From positions 4,402,001 through 4,466,000 of the forward strand of contig JACSVZ010000037.1 of assembly GCA_014706295.1 (NCBI GenBank): 64,000 nt of DNA. The letters run 5' to 3'. The notes below the pieces were generated by a model, which had not been told where the DNA came from, made no database searches, and worked only from the letters and a program-made list of their open reading frames with translations. This DNA comes from Lycocorax pyrrhopterus obiensis. Taxonomy: Eukaryota; Chordata; Aves; Passeriformes; Paradisaeidae. The translations under genes were made by a program, and so were the position numbers. Each line of letters opens with the position of its first letter. The stretch's first letter is position 1. Below, one piece after another: positions 13,301-24,885 of the stretch.

Positions 13301-13740
13301 AAGGCTCTGGAATTGCTAAGAAGCTACATTTCAATTAATAGATATTTTTATACTAGGAAAATGCAAGTTGCTAGCAGATATTTATGTCAAAGTGATTTTT
13401 CTTTTTTTTTTTTTTTTTACTTTATAGTTAAAATAAACCAACCAGTCCTTGTGCCATTAATAAATCAGACTGCACATGCCTCCAGAAAACGCAAGTTAAA
13501 CTTCTGCAGTAAGAGGCTGTGCTGACACATTCCCGTGCAAATTCAACTTTTGACGACTGTGGAAAGGCAGCAACGCCTGGAGGTCATGAGCCCGCTTTTC
13601 CCAGATTCATCCAACACACTTTCTAAGCTCGGCTCAGCAGGTACAAGGACACGCTCAGCTGGGAGGAGGGTGCTGGGGCTCAGCTCTGAGCCCGGACATT
13701 TCAAGACACAACAGTTTCTGGGTTTTTTTTTTTTAACCTA
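4330..13740. other. Intergenic stretch without recognisable genes
   Basis: No exon of a known family, tRNA or clear transposable element was identified. Scattered open frames have no recognisable domains. Isolated splice-donor-like sites exist, for example GGGCAG/GTAAGC on the + strand at 5230/5231 and AAAG/GTGAGT on the minus strand near 12863. These could belong to lncRNAs, but none can be linked into a transcript from sequence alone. A poly-T run lies near 13400-13418. Confidence 0.5.
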
Positions 13741-13749
13741 CTGCTTGAA

Positions 13750-13994
13750 AATGCGGGGTAGAAACGCGTCATTTGGGGCTGCAAACCCCCGAGTGCAGCC
13801 GGCAGCTGTGGGGAATCCCTGGCCGAGGATGCTGCTCTGCAGATCCCTCGGAGAGGAGCGCGGGCAGCTCCGCACTCTTAAAGCGGCAGCGCCGCATTCC
13901 CCCCGCTGCGGGCGGGGGCCGGGGCCAGCGGGGGCCCGGGGCGAGGGCCGAGGCAGCGGGGGAGCTGCGGGCAGCCCCCGAAGTGCTGCAGCAC

Positions 13995-14041
<47 letters not shown>

Positions 14042-14760
14042 CGTCCTGCTGCGCTCCTGCAAAGCTCCGCAGCCAGCGCAGGGCTCGGACTGCAGCACAA
14101 CTGCACCAGCAGCCTGCCAGGAAAATCCCAGCACCTGCCTGCGAGCCAGCAGCCAGCATGCAGAACCGCAGGTCCTCACCGCTCCTGGGACTGGGTTTGG
14201 TTCTGAGGGTTCTTTTTAAAAATCATTATTTTTTTTTATTTGGTTTTGTTGGCTTATTTTAAAAAAGCAGAATGGGAAAAAAAGAGCCTTCACCGATTCA
14301 GCCTCCCTCATATTGGTCCCAAGGAGAATTTAAAAGGCAGAGAGGAAACGAACTGAATGAAGTTTAATTAGCAAGCACACAGCAGAAGTTGCACTTTTTA
14401 ATCTTTTATCAATCGTAAAAGACAGCCCTGCAGGAGGAAGGACTGCAGCCTCTTTAAAATACCTCCCTTCCTAAAAGAGCATGCAAAGGAAGGAGCTTCC
14501 ATTAAACCAGGTTAGGAAACCTTCCCTCCCTCCCAAGTTGTTTCTTCTTACCCCAAATCCGCTCTGAGGAGCTCTGCTTTCCCAGGGATGCAGCGTCGTC
14601 TGGAGCAGCAAAAGTTGCAGACGCTTCTCAGGGAGGGAGGCAGGACCTGGCAGAAGTGGTGTCAGACGGGTCCTTGCACTGAAGTGATGCCGGGAGAGCC
14701 CGGAGCTGCTCAGACGGGCGAGGAAAAAAAACGGGGGAGGGGGAGTTAAAAAGTCTTAAA
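13750..14760. promoter_or_regulatory. GC/CpG-rich block, promoter-like, gene unknown
   Basis: CpG-rich sequence, strongest at 13840-14050 and again at about 14570-14740, interrupts AT-richer flanks. Possible minus-strand donors lie at about 14178 (GTGAGG) and 14551 (GTAAGA), which would suit a leftward transcript starting in the block. No conserved protein is encoded. It may be an alternative upstream promoter of the miR-34a host transcript, a lncRNA promoter or an enhancer. Confidence 0.35.
13998..14039 (+). repeat. (CAG)14 trinucleotide repeat
   Basis: Fourteen uninterrupted CAG units follow two CAC codons in one + frame, so they would read as a His-His-poly-Gln run there, and as poly-Ala or poly-Cys/Leu in other frames. 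No frame resembles a known polyglutamine protein. The tract sits in the CpG-rich block and is most likely non-coding. Confidence 0.95.
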
Positions 14761-17700
14761 TCCCTGACACTGCAAGAACCCTGATCCTATAGGATTGGGT
14801 CTAAAAAGCCGGCAGTGGCTCCCTGTGCAGCCGGATTTCCCAACGAGGTGGGGACTCAGACGTTTGATTGCTGCCCGGGTTTCTCACCTGACGATGTTGC
14901 TCTTCCAAGAGCAAAAACGAAAAGCAAACCAGACATCTGCAGAAGCCTCTCAAGTGCACTCTGCTCCCACCTGAGCTGGTCTCAATTTGGGGAGCAGCTG
15001 GAACTTGTCCAGGAGCCGGCAGTGTCTTCTCCGGTGTGAGATGCGCTCTCAAATTGTGGCAGTGAGGACAGGGGGTGACAGAGAGAGCAGGGGGGAATCT
15101 CATTCTCCACGGTAGTGCTAAGAGGTCTTAACCACATCAAGAATTCAGACAGAAGCTGCAAGTATAAATAATACATTTGAAAAAAATAAAACAAACACCC
15201 AAACAAAAAGCTCATGCATCCCCCTAGCACTTGACAGGTCCATTTTTTTTCCTGATACACAGAACAGTGCAACGCCTCATCCAAAGACCTGTCACTAACT
15301 TCAGCTAAACTACATTGTTCTAAACCAGCTCAGGCCTAGAAATGCTTTTTGCCTTTTTTGTGTAATTTAATTCCTGCCCCTTATTGGTTTGACGAAATGC
15401 ACAGTTCATCCCCAGCTATTCCATTGATTCAGGCCCTGGAAGGCTACAGCCACTGATGCTGTGCAGACCCTGCATTTCATGGGGATTCAGCCCATTTCCA
15501 GGACAGAGCACAGAAACAACAGGCACCAGTCCATTTTCCTTGTGTCCCATGGAAGTGAAGTGTCCAGAGAACACACTTGACTTTACATCCTGGAATTACC
15601 AAGCACAGGGATTCCTGGTTCTGCTGTTCTAGTCTTCAGTGAGACTGAGGCAGGGGAAACCACTGTAAGCTCAAGGTTACTGAAGGACATTTCCAGGGGC
15701 ACAGAGCATCTAAAACACTTGGGCGAGAGCTCTGCAACGTGCTGGCTCTGGAACCAACAGTTGTGAAGGGATAATTTTGAAACATGTTAATTTTTCATCT
15801 ACACACTCCAGTGCATCACAGCAAAACACCAAGTGTACCTCAGGGCCAATCTCAATTTATTACTGCCTTTTGCTACCCCCCTTGAAAGCTTTCGGATCAA
15901 GTTTTCAGATCTGCTGATCATCTGCATCTGAGAGAGTCCTGGCGCTGCCCTGGAGCCTTTTCCTTCCCTTTCACCGTCACTGCTTTTCCATTTGGAGATC
16001 AGTTTTTTGACTGGACCACTTACACCCACCAGCTGTACAACCCAAGGCACAGGATGTCTGTTCTTTGCCTGGAGAGATGGAGATTCAGGTCTGCACCCAG
16101 CACTCCCCTCATCGCCACCCCCTCTGCAGAGCTCTGGATCGGTTTTTACTTCTTTATACCTGTTGCTTAAGGTAACGATGCTTAATAATCCTGGTTTTCA
16201 CCACCCCAGAAGAGCACAGAGAGACAAACCTGGGTACTCAGCGTTGTATTTATAGTTCTTTGTGCCCCGCTACCAGCATTGCACTGCTGCAGCTTCTGCA
16301 TGGCCGGGTGAGTGTTCACAGCAGGACATTCCCAGCCCACCCCTCCGTGGCACCTGACAGTGTGCTGAAACCAGCAGCAAGAAGAGACGCCCCTGAACGG
16401 CAAAAATATTTCACTGAATATTTACCTGCCTTTGCCGGGCTTAGGAAACACTGATTTATTGAGACATTTCACAGTATTTCAAGGCCACTGAGTCCACAAA
16501 CCAGAAACACGGAGTTAATCTGCAGCAGGCAGGGTGAGGAAAAGCAGCAGAGGAGAGCCTGGCAGCCCCAGTGCCCGGGCTGTGTGCAGGATGCCAGGAA
16601 TGCACCGCACAACACGTACCATCCCAAACTCTGCACCAATTCCCTGCTGCACCACAGTCCATTTATAGTAACATGCTCATGCATTTTGGTGCATTTCACT
16701 TTGCTGTAGGAGAACGAGGATGTTATGATGAAGGATTTTGGTTTTAAGCTTTATCAGTGAGCCTAATCTTAACAGGACATAGAGATAAGAGCAGAGGGAC
16801 ATCTCAACTTTGCCTTCCCATTCAGCTGTCAGATGCTCAGAGAAAACCTCTGACTTTCCACAGCTGCATTTGTGCTCTGAGTGCAGCAGCCTGGGCTCTG
16901 ACAGGCAGTGCAACCCTGCTCTGCTGCAGTATTGCACCATCAGATCCTGCCCAGACCACTGCTTGCGTTAGAGCATAAAGGGGGTTGGTAGATATGGGGT
17001 TTATTTTTATTACAGTTTCCAAAATTTCTTGGAGGGAAGAAATGACCCTGCTGCAATAGTTAAACCTGTATCACTCAATGAGAGTTCAAGGTAAAGGTGG
17101 ATGTTGGCTTTCAGGGCTGTACTGTCCACTCTGAGCGACAAAAACCTTGGACTGAAGATGTGAAAGTTGAATCAAGAGCTAAGATGCTCCCAGACTAGGA
17201 AGCCTCCATGTATTTGAATGTTTCTTCTCACAAGTGTGCCATTTTAAAGCACCCATTTTTTGCTGTTATTGGTCAGTTTTGTTTGTTTGCCAACCTAAGA
17301 CAGTACATCCAATACTAGTTGGTCAGGAAACTGATAACCAGCACAACAGTGCCCGTTATGGAGTTCAAAGGCTCAGTGTGTCAACCTTCATCAATCAATA
17401 TTTATCTAAGATGCAGTAACTATTAAACTCCAATCAAGTACATTTGGGGAAACTTCAATTACCTCAATGATGACAGCACTTCCTACATGCCTGTCTTGTG
17501 TCCACCTCTTACATCACAAGCCGAGAGAAGTAACTTCTGTCAGAAGCTGTCAGAGCCAGCCAGGCGGCAGCACGAGGTACCCACCCTGTACTTCTTTCTG
17601 AAGTAAATGAACAGATTATGGTACAGACCCAAAGCTGCTGAAGCTCTGAATCAGTCTGGACCACACTGAGGGCAGTTCATGCCAGAGAAACAACAAGGAC

Positions 17701-20300
17701 GGTTTTTCTTTACACCGCGGGCAGAGAGGAGGCAGCCCCCTCACCCGTGAGCTACCTTTGCTTATTTGAGCAGACAGATTTTAGCCCATCTCTGCATATT
17801 TATGTCTGCAACAATGGGAATCAGTCATTGCTTTGTGATTGTTTTTTCTCAGCTAGGACAGGTACAAGTCACCCTTTGGGTTAATGCACCAGGAGTCCTC
17901 AGGGCGCACAGCAACACCTTCGGCTCAGCAAAGCTGCCTGACGTGCTCTGCCCCCATGCACAAGAGGAACCTTATGTTTCCCTATTTTACAATGAAGGAA
18001 CAGCATGTTTAGCCTATAACCTCCATTCTCATCCTCCTTTAGTCCAAGACTGAGGAGGAGACAGAAGGCAGCTTGTCCCAGTGCAGGAATACCTGGGGAA
18101 GATGCCAGCACTCAATCTTTAATCTGCTGATCAAGCCGATGAGAGCATCACTTCCTCAGAACCAAAGGCAGAACGCAGGCACAGCTTACTCGATTGATCA
18201 GTTCTGTTTGATTCAAGCAGAGTACTTGGTGAAGATGAGCTCTCCTCCTCCCCACCCCCAGCTCCCTTCCCCCTGTCACTGCTTTTATGGAGTGTTCAGT
18301 GTCAGCTGCACCCCGGATGCTGCAGGGCCCCCGTAGTCTCGGTGACAGGGCTTGTCAGTGGGCACTAAGTCAGGCTTTAGTGCCATGACTGGCTGGGGAA
18401 GCAGCAGAGAGGGATGGAAGGAGGCAGCAATGCCATCCCCTCCAAGGGGGATGCTGTGTTCACTCCCCACTCCAGCTGCACACCCGAGAGGCTCTCCCTG
18501 GACACGGCTTCTGTCGTTTAAAAGCCACAGTCTGGAGAGGAAAGCCAACAAACAATAGAAACAAAAGCTCTTAAGAGGCAGCATTACTCTAATACTCTCT
18601 CACCTTGGAGTGTCTCAGCTGTACTTGGATGCTAAGCTCTTTAAGAGCTGAGCTGTCCACGCAGAACACCGGAGCAGAGGGGTCTTGGGAATGCTGCTCC
18701 TGTGTGGAGCAGCTCTCCAGCCTCCGAACGTAATTTGGATGCACAGAAGTGGCACTGCTTAATACCAAACAGGCCAAAGCATTTAAATCTAAACTTCTTA
18801 AACTGGATTGGAGATTTCTCTCTGGCAGGCTGAGCACACCTAACCACAAACCAGCTCCACGCTCCAGAACTCGTTCAGCAGGTAAGGTGTTCACTTGCCC
18901 CAGCAGCCATAACAAAGCCCCTCTTCCTTGTTCTCCCCCACACCAGTTTAGGAGCTGCTGTTATCATTTCTGCAGCCTGGTTTTCGAGAAGCCACAAGGC
19001 AGTGGTTTCATCTTCTAAGAACCCCAGCTGCTGTACAGCTGTTCTTTATTGCTTCACAGCAGAAGTTAGCAGCCTTACTCAAAGCCATGTGAACTTGATA
19101 GCCCAGAACTTGAGAGCTTTCCTGGAAGCTCGTCCCCCAGCACAGCCACTGACCCAGCTCCACCAGCTCTGCAGCAGCAGCAGCACCAAACAGGGCTCCC
19201 AGCTCACAGAGCAGCACACGAGAACCACGGAATTGAAGCATCCCCAGAAATTACTCTGTCATTTACAGCCACCTCTCCAGCTCATTGGCAGTAAATGCCT
19301 TTGCAGAGGCTGATAAATTTGGCAGGTATCAGGCAAGTTTCCTCTAAGGTTACCTCACCAAATCTTGCTCTCCTGAAGCACACTTTGCCCATTCAGAGCA
19401 GTGCAAGCCCCAGCCCACCTCAGTGTCACCTCTCCACACCTCGAGTCGGGTCTGCAGCTGCAACACCAAAGGGCAACGAAGCCCCACTGCAGCAAACGCA
19501 CTTTTTACATTGTTTCCCCCACTCCTAAAAACGAACCCCTTGCTGTGGAACAGATTTCCACTGCAATGCCAAAACACAGCCACTGCCCAGGGTTTATAGG
19601 GGCTCTGAATTGATAAGCTGCTCTCTCCAGCCTAATGGTTCCTCCTCTCAAACACCATCTTTAAACACCACCCAGAGCAGCTCTTTTTCCTATAGAGCTT
19701 TTATTTGCTTGTAGAACATGTGTCTCCTTAATGCCCCTTTCCTTGCTAGCTGCCTTTTATTCCTTTATTGGCACCACATGTCTCATCTGTCACACTGGAC
19801 CTTTTTCCCTTAAAGGCACATGCAGCTGAGGAAGTCTGAAAAGGCTCTGACAAAAGCACATTCTGATCCAAACCATCATCCTCACAAAATCTTACTTGCC
19901 CCAAATTATGAGATGTTAGAGCTCCTTAATGAAACAGCTGAGATATTTTTAACATGGTCAAAAAACCTATTTTATCTTCTGACCTTCAGCTCAGAAATAG
20001 CTGCACTATTTTTTTTTTCAGTTTTCCAAAAAATGACTGCATAAAGCAAACCACCCCTACAATTTCAGCCTCAATATTTAAAGTTTGGCATCATATAACT
20101 AGCTGAAAACATGGTCTCTCAACAGAAGATGTTAAACAACTGCTGCTACTCCCAACTTCCAGCTCTGTCTATAATAATAACAAGCTTAAGTGACCAGGGC
20201 CTCAGCTGTTCATCTCATTCCATGTGCCAGAAATATGCAGCGGGGAGATTTGCTCTTCAATGGTTTCTGCTGAAGTAGGTGGCAAACGCCCTTTTCCTTC
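14760..20300. other. Intergenic stretch without recognisable genes
   Basis: AT-richer sequence with only short open frames and no recognisable domains. I saw no tRNA, clear repeat family or exon of a known gene. Confidence 0.5.
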
Positions 20301-20309
20301 CAGAGCAGA

Positions 20310-20850
20310 ACACAGATTACAGGAGGAGACCCCATGAGCCTCCTCTGGGAGCTTCTGGGAGCCGAGCTTTGTCTCCAGGGCATTCGTGGGTTAAACACAG
20401 AGCTGCGGGGCGCAGCACTGCTTCCCCGGAGCTGGGAGCTCAATGTGCTGGGCAGTCCTGTCGCACGGAGTGCTGAAGGGACACCTCCGGACCTGGGCCA
20501 CCTGTCCGGCCGGCCCTTCCAGATGCGTCACTGGCCCCTCACCCAGCGTGGTGTCCGCATCCTTCGGGCCGTGCCTGTGATGAATCCCGTGCTGGGCTCA
20601 GAACCGCCGGCTCTGAGTCCCAGCCAGCCCAAAGCTGCGTCGGCAACACGGGTGGAACCCAGACCACGGTGGGCGAGCAGCAGCGCTCGCTGCAGCCCCC
20701 TCCTCCCGAGCCCGGAGCCCGGCTCCTGCAGACACACCGCGGGCTCGCACGGTGCCACTCTGCGGTGCCTCGCAGGGACTCCCACACGTGCTGGGGGAAC
20801 AGCTGCCAGAGCAGATCGGTGCCAGGATCGAGAAATTATACTGTGGATAA
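20310..20850. promoter_or_regulatory. Weak CpG-rich patch upstream of H6PD
   Basis: CpG density rises moderately between about 20310 and 20800 and the patch holds a CRE-like TGCGTCAC at about 20524. No coding exon or clear donor was found. It could be a distal regulatory element. A CR1 fragment follows directly. Confidence 0.25.
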
Positions 20851-20864
20851 AATTCAGAGTTGTG

Positions 20865-20968
20865 TCATAGAAGCATGGAATGGTCTGGGCTGGAAAGGAC
20901 CTTAAAGATCACCTGGCTCCAACCTCCGCCACGGGCAGGGACCTTCCTCTAGACCAGGTTGCTCAAAA
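20865..20968 (-). mobile_element. CR1 retroposon 3' fragment
   Basis: Reading on the + strand: a TCATAGAAGCATGGAATGG-type start, then GGAAAGGACCTTAAAGATCA, a CCAACCTCCGCCACGGGCAGGGACC segment and an AGACCAGGTTGCTCAA-like end. This is the reverse complement of the standard avian CR1 3' tail, so the element points to the minus strand. It is 5'-truncated at the GACCAGGTTGCTC block and is non-autonomous. Confidence 0.9.
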
Positions 20969-20972
20969 AGTG

Positions 20973-20986
20973 TATATATATATATC
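20973..20986. repeat. Short (TA)n microsatellite
   Basis: A run of about seven alternating TA units directly follows the CR1 fragment. Confidence 0.8.
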
Positions 20987-21609
20987 TCAAATACAATGCA
21001 AGGCTTGTCGTAGGTATAACTTCATCCCTCAGTTACCAGCCCGAGCAGGAAAGCTACCCCAGCTCTGTGCCCGGTTCTGCCGAGGTGGCTCAGTTTCCCC
21101 ACCTGTAAAGCAGTGGTGGTAAAGTGTATCTACTTGTATTAAATAATTGGAGACCTTGGGGTGGAAAAGACAGCGGGAACGGTGTGTGTTGCCATGGAAT
21201 GTGATGCCATCCGTCCTGGAGTGCGGGTACAGCTGTTTAGCAGTGTTTAACAGGCCGAGTCTGCTGTACAGCTCCTTGCTGCTGCCACACACGTGCAAAG
21301 ACACCTTCCCTCTGCTCCTCTCCTGTCTGCCTCTGATCACTCCGCCTGCCTTCACAAAGCTCCATGTGCCTAAAAGCACTGTCAGGCTGATCTGAAACGC
21401 ACCCCAGGAGGTTCACAAGGTAATTCCTTTGTTTAGAAAACACAGAACTGGAGTTGAGAGCACATGTGTGGTGAGGAGGGGGATGCCAGAGTCATTTCAG
21501 GACACAAAGCAATGCAAGGGCTGTAGACAAATATACCTACACATATAGGTATAAAATTAGAACAGCCACTCAGCTTGAGAAAGCAGATACTTTTTCTTTT
21601 AGAATGAAT

Positions 21610-21740
21610 CCTAGAATCATGAAATGGTTTGGGTTGGAGGGGTGCTTGAAGCTCATCCTGTTCCAACCCCGTGTCATGGGCAGGGACCCCTTCCACTCGG
21701 CCGGGCTGCTCATGCCACATCAAACTTGGCCTTGAAGGTT
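21610..21740 (-). mobile_element. CR1 retroposon 3' fragment
   Basis: The + strand shows TAGAATCATGAAATGGTTTG, GGTTGGAGGGGTGCTTGAAG, TTCCAACCCCGTGTCATGGG and CAGGGACCCCTTCCACTCGG, ending in a CTTGGCCTTGAA block. The order is that of a CR1 tail in reverse orientation. It ends about 200 bp before the H6PD CpG island. Confidence 0.9.
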
Positions 21741-22039
21741 ACCAACGCCCTGGTTTCGGTCAAGGTTTTGCTGTAATGGTGCATTCCGAACATTTCCAGC
21801 CCACATACCCGAATGGAGAACGCACCGCACACCCATCCAGGGACACGCCTGATGCAACCCCCACGCGTGAAAAGGGTGCGAGCCCAGTGTCAGGCGCATG
21901 CCCAGTGTTCAGAGGCATTCCCAGCGCCGGTGCGGGGTCCGTGTCCCCCCGGGGGGGCTGTGTCCCTGTGTCCCAGAGCCCTCCCAGCGCTGCGGGACTT
22001 TCCTCCCTCCCGAGCTCCCGCGCCCAGCGCGAGCCGCCG

Positions 22040-22138
22040 CCAACCACAGAGTCTCTGCCGGGCGGGCGGGGCGGGGCGCGCGGCGGGCGGGGCGCTGTGT
22101 CGGGCCCGCCGCCACCGGCGCGGTGCGGTGGGCGGGAG
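22040..22138 (+). other. H6PD: Candidate non-coding exon 1 of H6PD
   Basis: The donor GGGAG/GTGAGC ends an exon at 22138. It would splice to the acceptor at 25787-25788, giving a leader of this exon plus 29 nt before the ATG. The transcription start cannot be read from the sequence, so the 5' coordinate is only a placeholder inside the island. Confidence 0.4.
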
Positions 22139-22171
22139 GTGAGCGGGGGGCGGCGGGGCCGGGCCGGGCCG

Positions 22172-22490
22172 GAGGGGTCAGCTCGGACCGGGGGGGTCAG
22201 CTCGGACCGGGGAGGGGTCAGCCCGGACCGGGGAGGGCAGCTCGGACCAGGGGGTCAGCTCGGACCGGGGAGGGGTCAGCTGGGACCGGGGAGGGGTCAG
22301 CTCGGACCGGGGGGGTCAGCTGGGACCGGGGAGGGCAGCTCGGACCGGGAAGGGGTCAGCTCGGACCGGGGAGGGGTCAGCCCGGGCCGGGGAAGGGTCA
22401 GCTCGGACCGGGGGGGTCAGCCCTGACCGGGGAGGGCAGCTCGGACCGGGGAGGGGTCAGCCCGGGCCAGGGGGTCAGCCCGGGCCCCGC
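22172..22490. repeat. GC-rich 20-bp minisatellite with higher-order structure
   Basis: About 16 tandem copies of a unit close to AGGGGTCAGCTCGGACCGGG lie a few tens of bases after the candidate exon 1 donor. Thirteen copies keep GGGTCA. Copies 4, 9 and 14 carry a shorter GGGCAG form (at 22235, 22333 and 22434), which gives a period of five units or about 100 bp. Confidence 0.9.
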
Positions 22491-22565
22491 TCTGCGCTGT
22501 CCTGCGGCACCCCGCACCGGCCTCCCCGCTCCGGCACCGCGTGGGCGGCCGGGGCTCGGCGCGTG

Positions 22566-22640
22566 GCCGCGGGAAGGATGCGGGGATGGAGCGGGGATGC
22601 GGGGACGGAGCGGGGATGCGGGGACGGAGCGGGGATGCTC
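22566..22640. repeat. GC-rich 20-bp tandem repeat
   Basis: A unit of the form GCGGGGACGGAGCGGGGAT recurs about three to four times inside the H6PD CpG island. Confidence 0.8.
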
Positions 22641-22777
22641 CCGGCCCCCGGCGAGGGGGAGGCACGGACAGAGGCGTTTGGGGCAGCGGCAGCGCGGTGC
22701 AGCCCCGGCCCGGCCCGGCCCCTCCCTGCGGGCACCGCCCGCTCCCGGCCCCGCTCATCCCGCGCCTCCCGCGGTGC

Positions 22778-22845
22778 CCGCAGCCCCGGTGTCCTCAGCC
22801 CCGGTGTCCTCAGCCCCGGTGCCCGCAGCCCCGGTGCCCGGCCCG
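22778..22845. repeat. 17-bp tandem repeat
   Basis: Four copies of a CAGCCCCGGTGTCCT or CAGCCCCGGTGCCCG unit lie in tandem inside the H6PD CpG island. Confidence 0.85.
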
Positions 22846-23339
22846 GCCCTTCGCGGTGCGCGGGGCCGGCGGAGCTCCAGCGCCGGGTGCGGGGGCGGCG
22901 GGCCCGGGTCCCTGCCGGTGCTCGGGGCCGTGGCAGCCGCTGTCGCTCGTGAGCTCCTCCTGTCACTCGTGAGCTCCTCCCTCGGGCTCCGCGCTGCCCA
23001 CGCACTGCGGTGACTTTCTCGGGGTCCCCCTGTCCTGCTTCTCCAGGGTTTTGGAAGCAGCTGCTGTCACGCTGCTGGGGCCGGAGCGCACGAAGTGAGG
23101 CTGAGTCAGAGCCAGGAGGGCCAAACACGAATTCGTGCATCTCTCAGCTTCCTTTTAATGTGCGTCTCCTCATTAAGCCTCGGACTTTTCCAGAAGGTGA
23201 TGGTGAGGTCATTGCTGCCCTGATGTTTGCATATGCAGAAGACCAGGATGGTTTGCCCAGTTCTCAAAGAATCTCAGAACCCTTTCCTTCGTGTGTTACC
23301 TGTGCAGAGTCCCGTGGGAACCCCAGGCCATGCTGCATT

Positions 23340-23411
23340 TATCATAGAACATCCTCAGATGGAAGGGACCCACAAGGATCATCAAAGTCCAGCTCTTGTG
23401 GCTGTGCATCT
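23340..23411 (-). mobile_element. CR1-like retroposon 3' fragment in H6PD intron 1
   Basis: ATCATAGAACATCCTCAGAT followed by GGAAGGGACCCACAAGGATC and ATCAAAGTCCAGCTC matches the CR1 subfamily tail with 'gacccacaaggatcat', reverse orientation. It is short and degraded. Confidence 0.75.
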
Positions 23412-24853
23412 GGTAATTATTTTTCAGTGGGGATACAACAGTAACAAAAAATACCTTTTGCATTTTTTCCATAAAGACCTGAAATGAGCTCCTGTCAAAC
23501 TGGAGCTCCAGTGGCTGTGCAAGGGAATGCACAGCCTGACTGCTGGGCTGGCTAAGCTCTTACATGTTTTATGTGGATCAGGTCCAGGAGTTTTTTCCTG
23601 AAGCCTGACTTAGTTCTGGCTGGCTGGGGGATTTTTGGAGTATTATTTTTTAATGTGAGCAGTGGTGATTCGCTGATATGAAACAGTAAACAAACACTGC
23701 TGGGTTTACTGAGCTTATTCTGCACAGTGTAGCTCAATATTTTGCAATTGGGAGGGTTGTGAAACTGGCTTTCCGTTGGTTTGGGAATACACGTGACTGT
23801 GGCTGAATCTGCCAGGAAGTGCCTTGGCTAACTCCCTCTTTTCCGTGGGTCTGGAGAAGCGTGGCCCACCCAGACCCTTCCCATTCCTCAGGGGGTACCT
23901 GCTCCTGGCTGCAGCACAGCAGGGGCTGCCAGGGTGCAGCGGGCAGCGTGTCAGAGGCCTCTGGTTCCTGGAACAAAGTTTGCTCAGGAAGTGTAAATAC
24001 CACTTTATTGCACTGAGAAACTTTGTCATCTGTGTTATAACCCCACAGCAGGAGGAGGGAAACCAAATAATCATTTCTACTGCAGGCAAAACCTCAGGAG
24101 CCACGTTTGTGCCCCTTTGCAGCGCTGGTGGCTGGATTCGTTCAGTGGGTCCATGGAGCTCAAACAGTGCAGAAGGAAGGGAGGGAGGGGAGACAGCCAT
24201 AACAGAGGGCTGGAGAGATGAGTTAAACTCACAGACTGCATCACACCTTGTTGTAGCTCTCTGGGAGCAGGAATTACCACACGTGCCTGTGCTTTGCCTG
24301 CTCACACAGCAGCCAACGGCTTCAGCACAGCCAGTGGGGCTGCACTGAGAGCTGGGATGTGCTGGGACCTTGCTGGCTCGGGCATGTTTGCTTTTTCCTC
24401 TGTTGCAATTGGGTCTTTCCTCCCGTTTCCCAGGAAGGCAACAAGCTGCCTTATCAGTCCCGCTCACCTGACCATTGATCAGAGACACTCGGGCACAGGA
24501 GGAGAGAGATCTGCGCTGGGAGAGGCTGTGCAGGAGAAGAATTTCCAGCTACTTTTGCCACCGTGGTCTCTAAAGCTCCTGTGTTACAGGTGAGTCTGCT
24601 GGATAGAGAAATACAAGGTTTCTACAGACCAGTTCAAGCTGCAGACAGGGAGAGATATCCAGATGTTCCTGTAATTATTTAGTTATCCTCATTTATTGAC
24701 CAGAGATCAAAGTTTTTAAAGAAGTTAATAACCTGGTGTGCTGTGAAGGCTCTGCTCCAACTAAACACAACTTCAGAAAATGGAATTAAGGGAAGGAGGT
24801 AGCCAGTGTGAGAGCTGCTGAAATAGTACCTGATGGAATGAGAACAGCACAGT

Positions 24854-24885
24854 GGTTTAGTCACCCCTACAGGAGTGACTAAACC
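24854..24885. repeat. Near-perfect palindrome in H6PD intron 1
   Basis: GGTTTAGTCAC at 24854-24864 is the exact reverse complement of GTGACTAAACC at 24875-24885. The inner bases CCT/AGG also pair around a 2-base centre, with a single mismatch between. Each arm contains an AP-1-like TTAGTCA or TGACTAA. Confidence 0.85.

Larger units (their letters stand above)
21920..23030 (+). promoter_or_regulatory. H6PD: CpG island, likely H6PD promoter
   Basis: This is about 1.1 kb of very GC-rich, CpG-dense sequence, 2.8-3.9 kb upstream of the first coding exon of H6PD. It contains a good + strand donor at 22138/22139 (GGGAG/GTGAGC). Human H6PD has a non-coding first exon, which fits. Much of the 3' half of the island is tandem repeat. 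Long open frames across it are by-products of GC-rich repeats. Confidence 0.7.

Noticed and set aside
13773..14219. Polyglutamine protein encoded across the (CAG)14 tract
   Set aside because: The flanking residues match no known protein, the frame has no supporting splice structure, and the repeat reads open in several frames on both strands.
1..22000. miR-34a hairpin or GPR157 coding exons inside the window
   Set aside because: I did not find the 22-nt miR-34a sequence on either strand, nor any frame resembling the seven-helix GPR157 protein. Both are expected further left.
21671..23013. Long Gly/Arg/Pro-rich open frames (up to 371 codons) over the H6PD island
   Set aside because: They are translations of GC-rich minisatellites. 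Stop codons are rare in such sequence, several overlapping frames are open, and no domain is seen.
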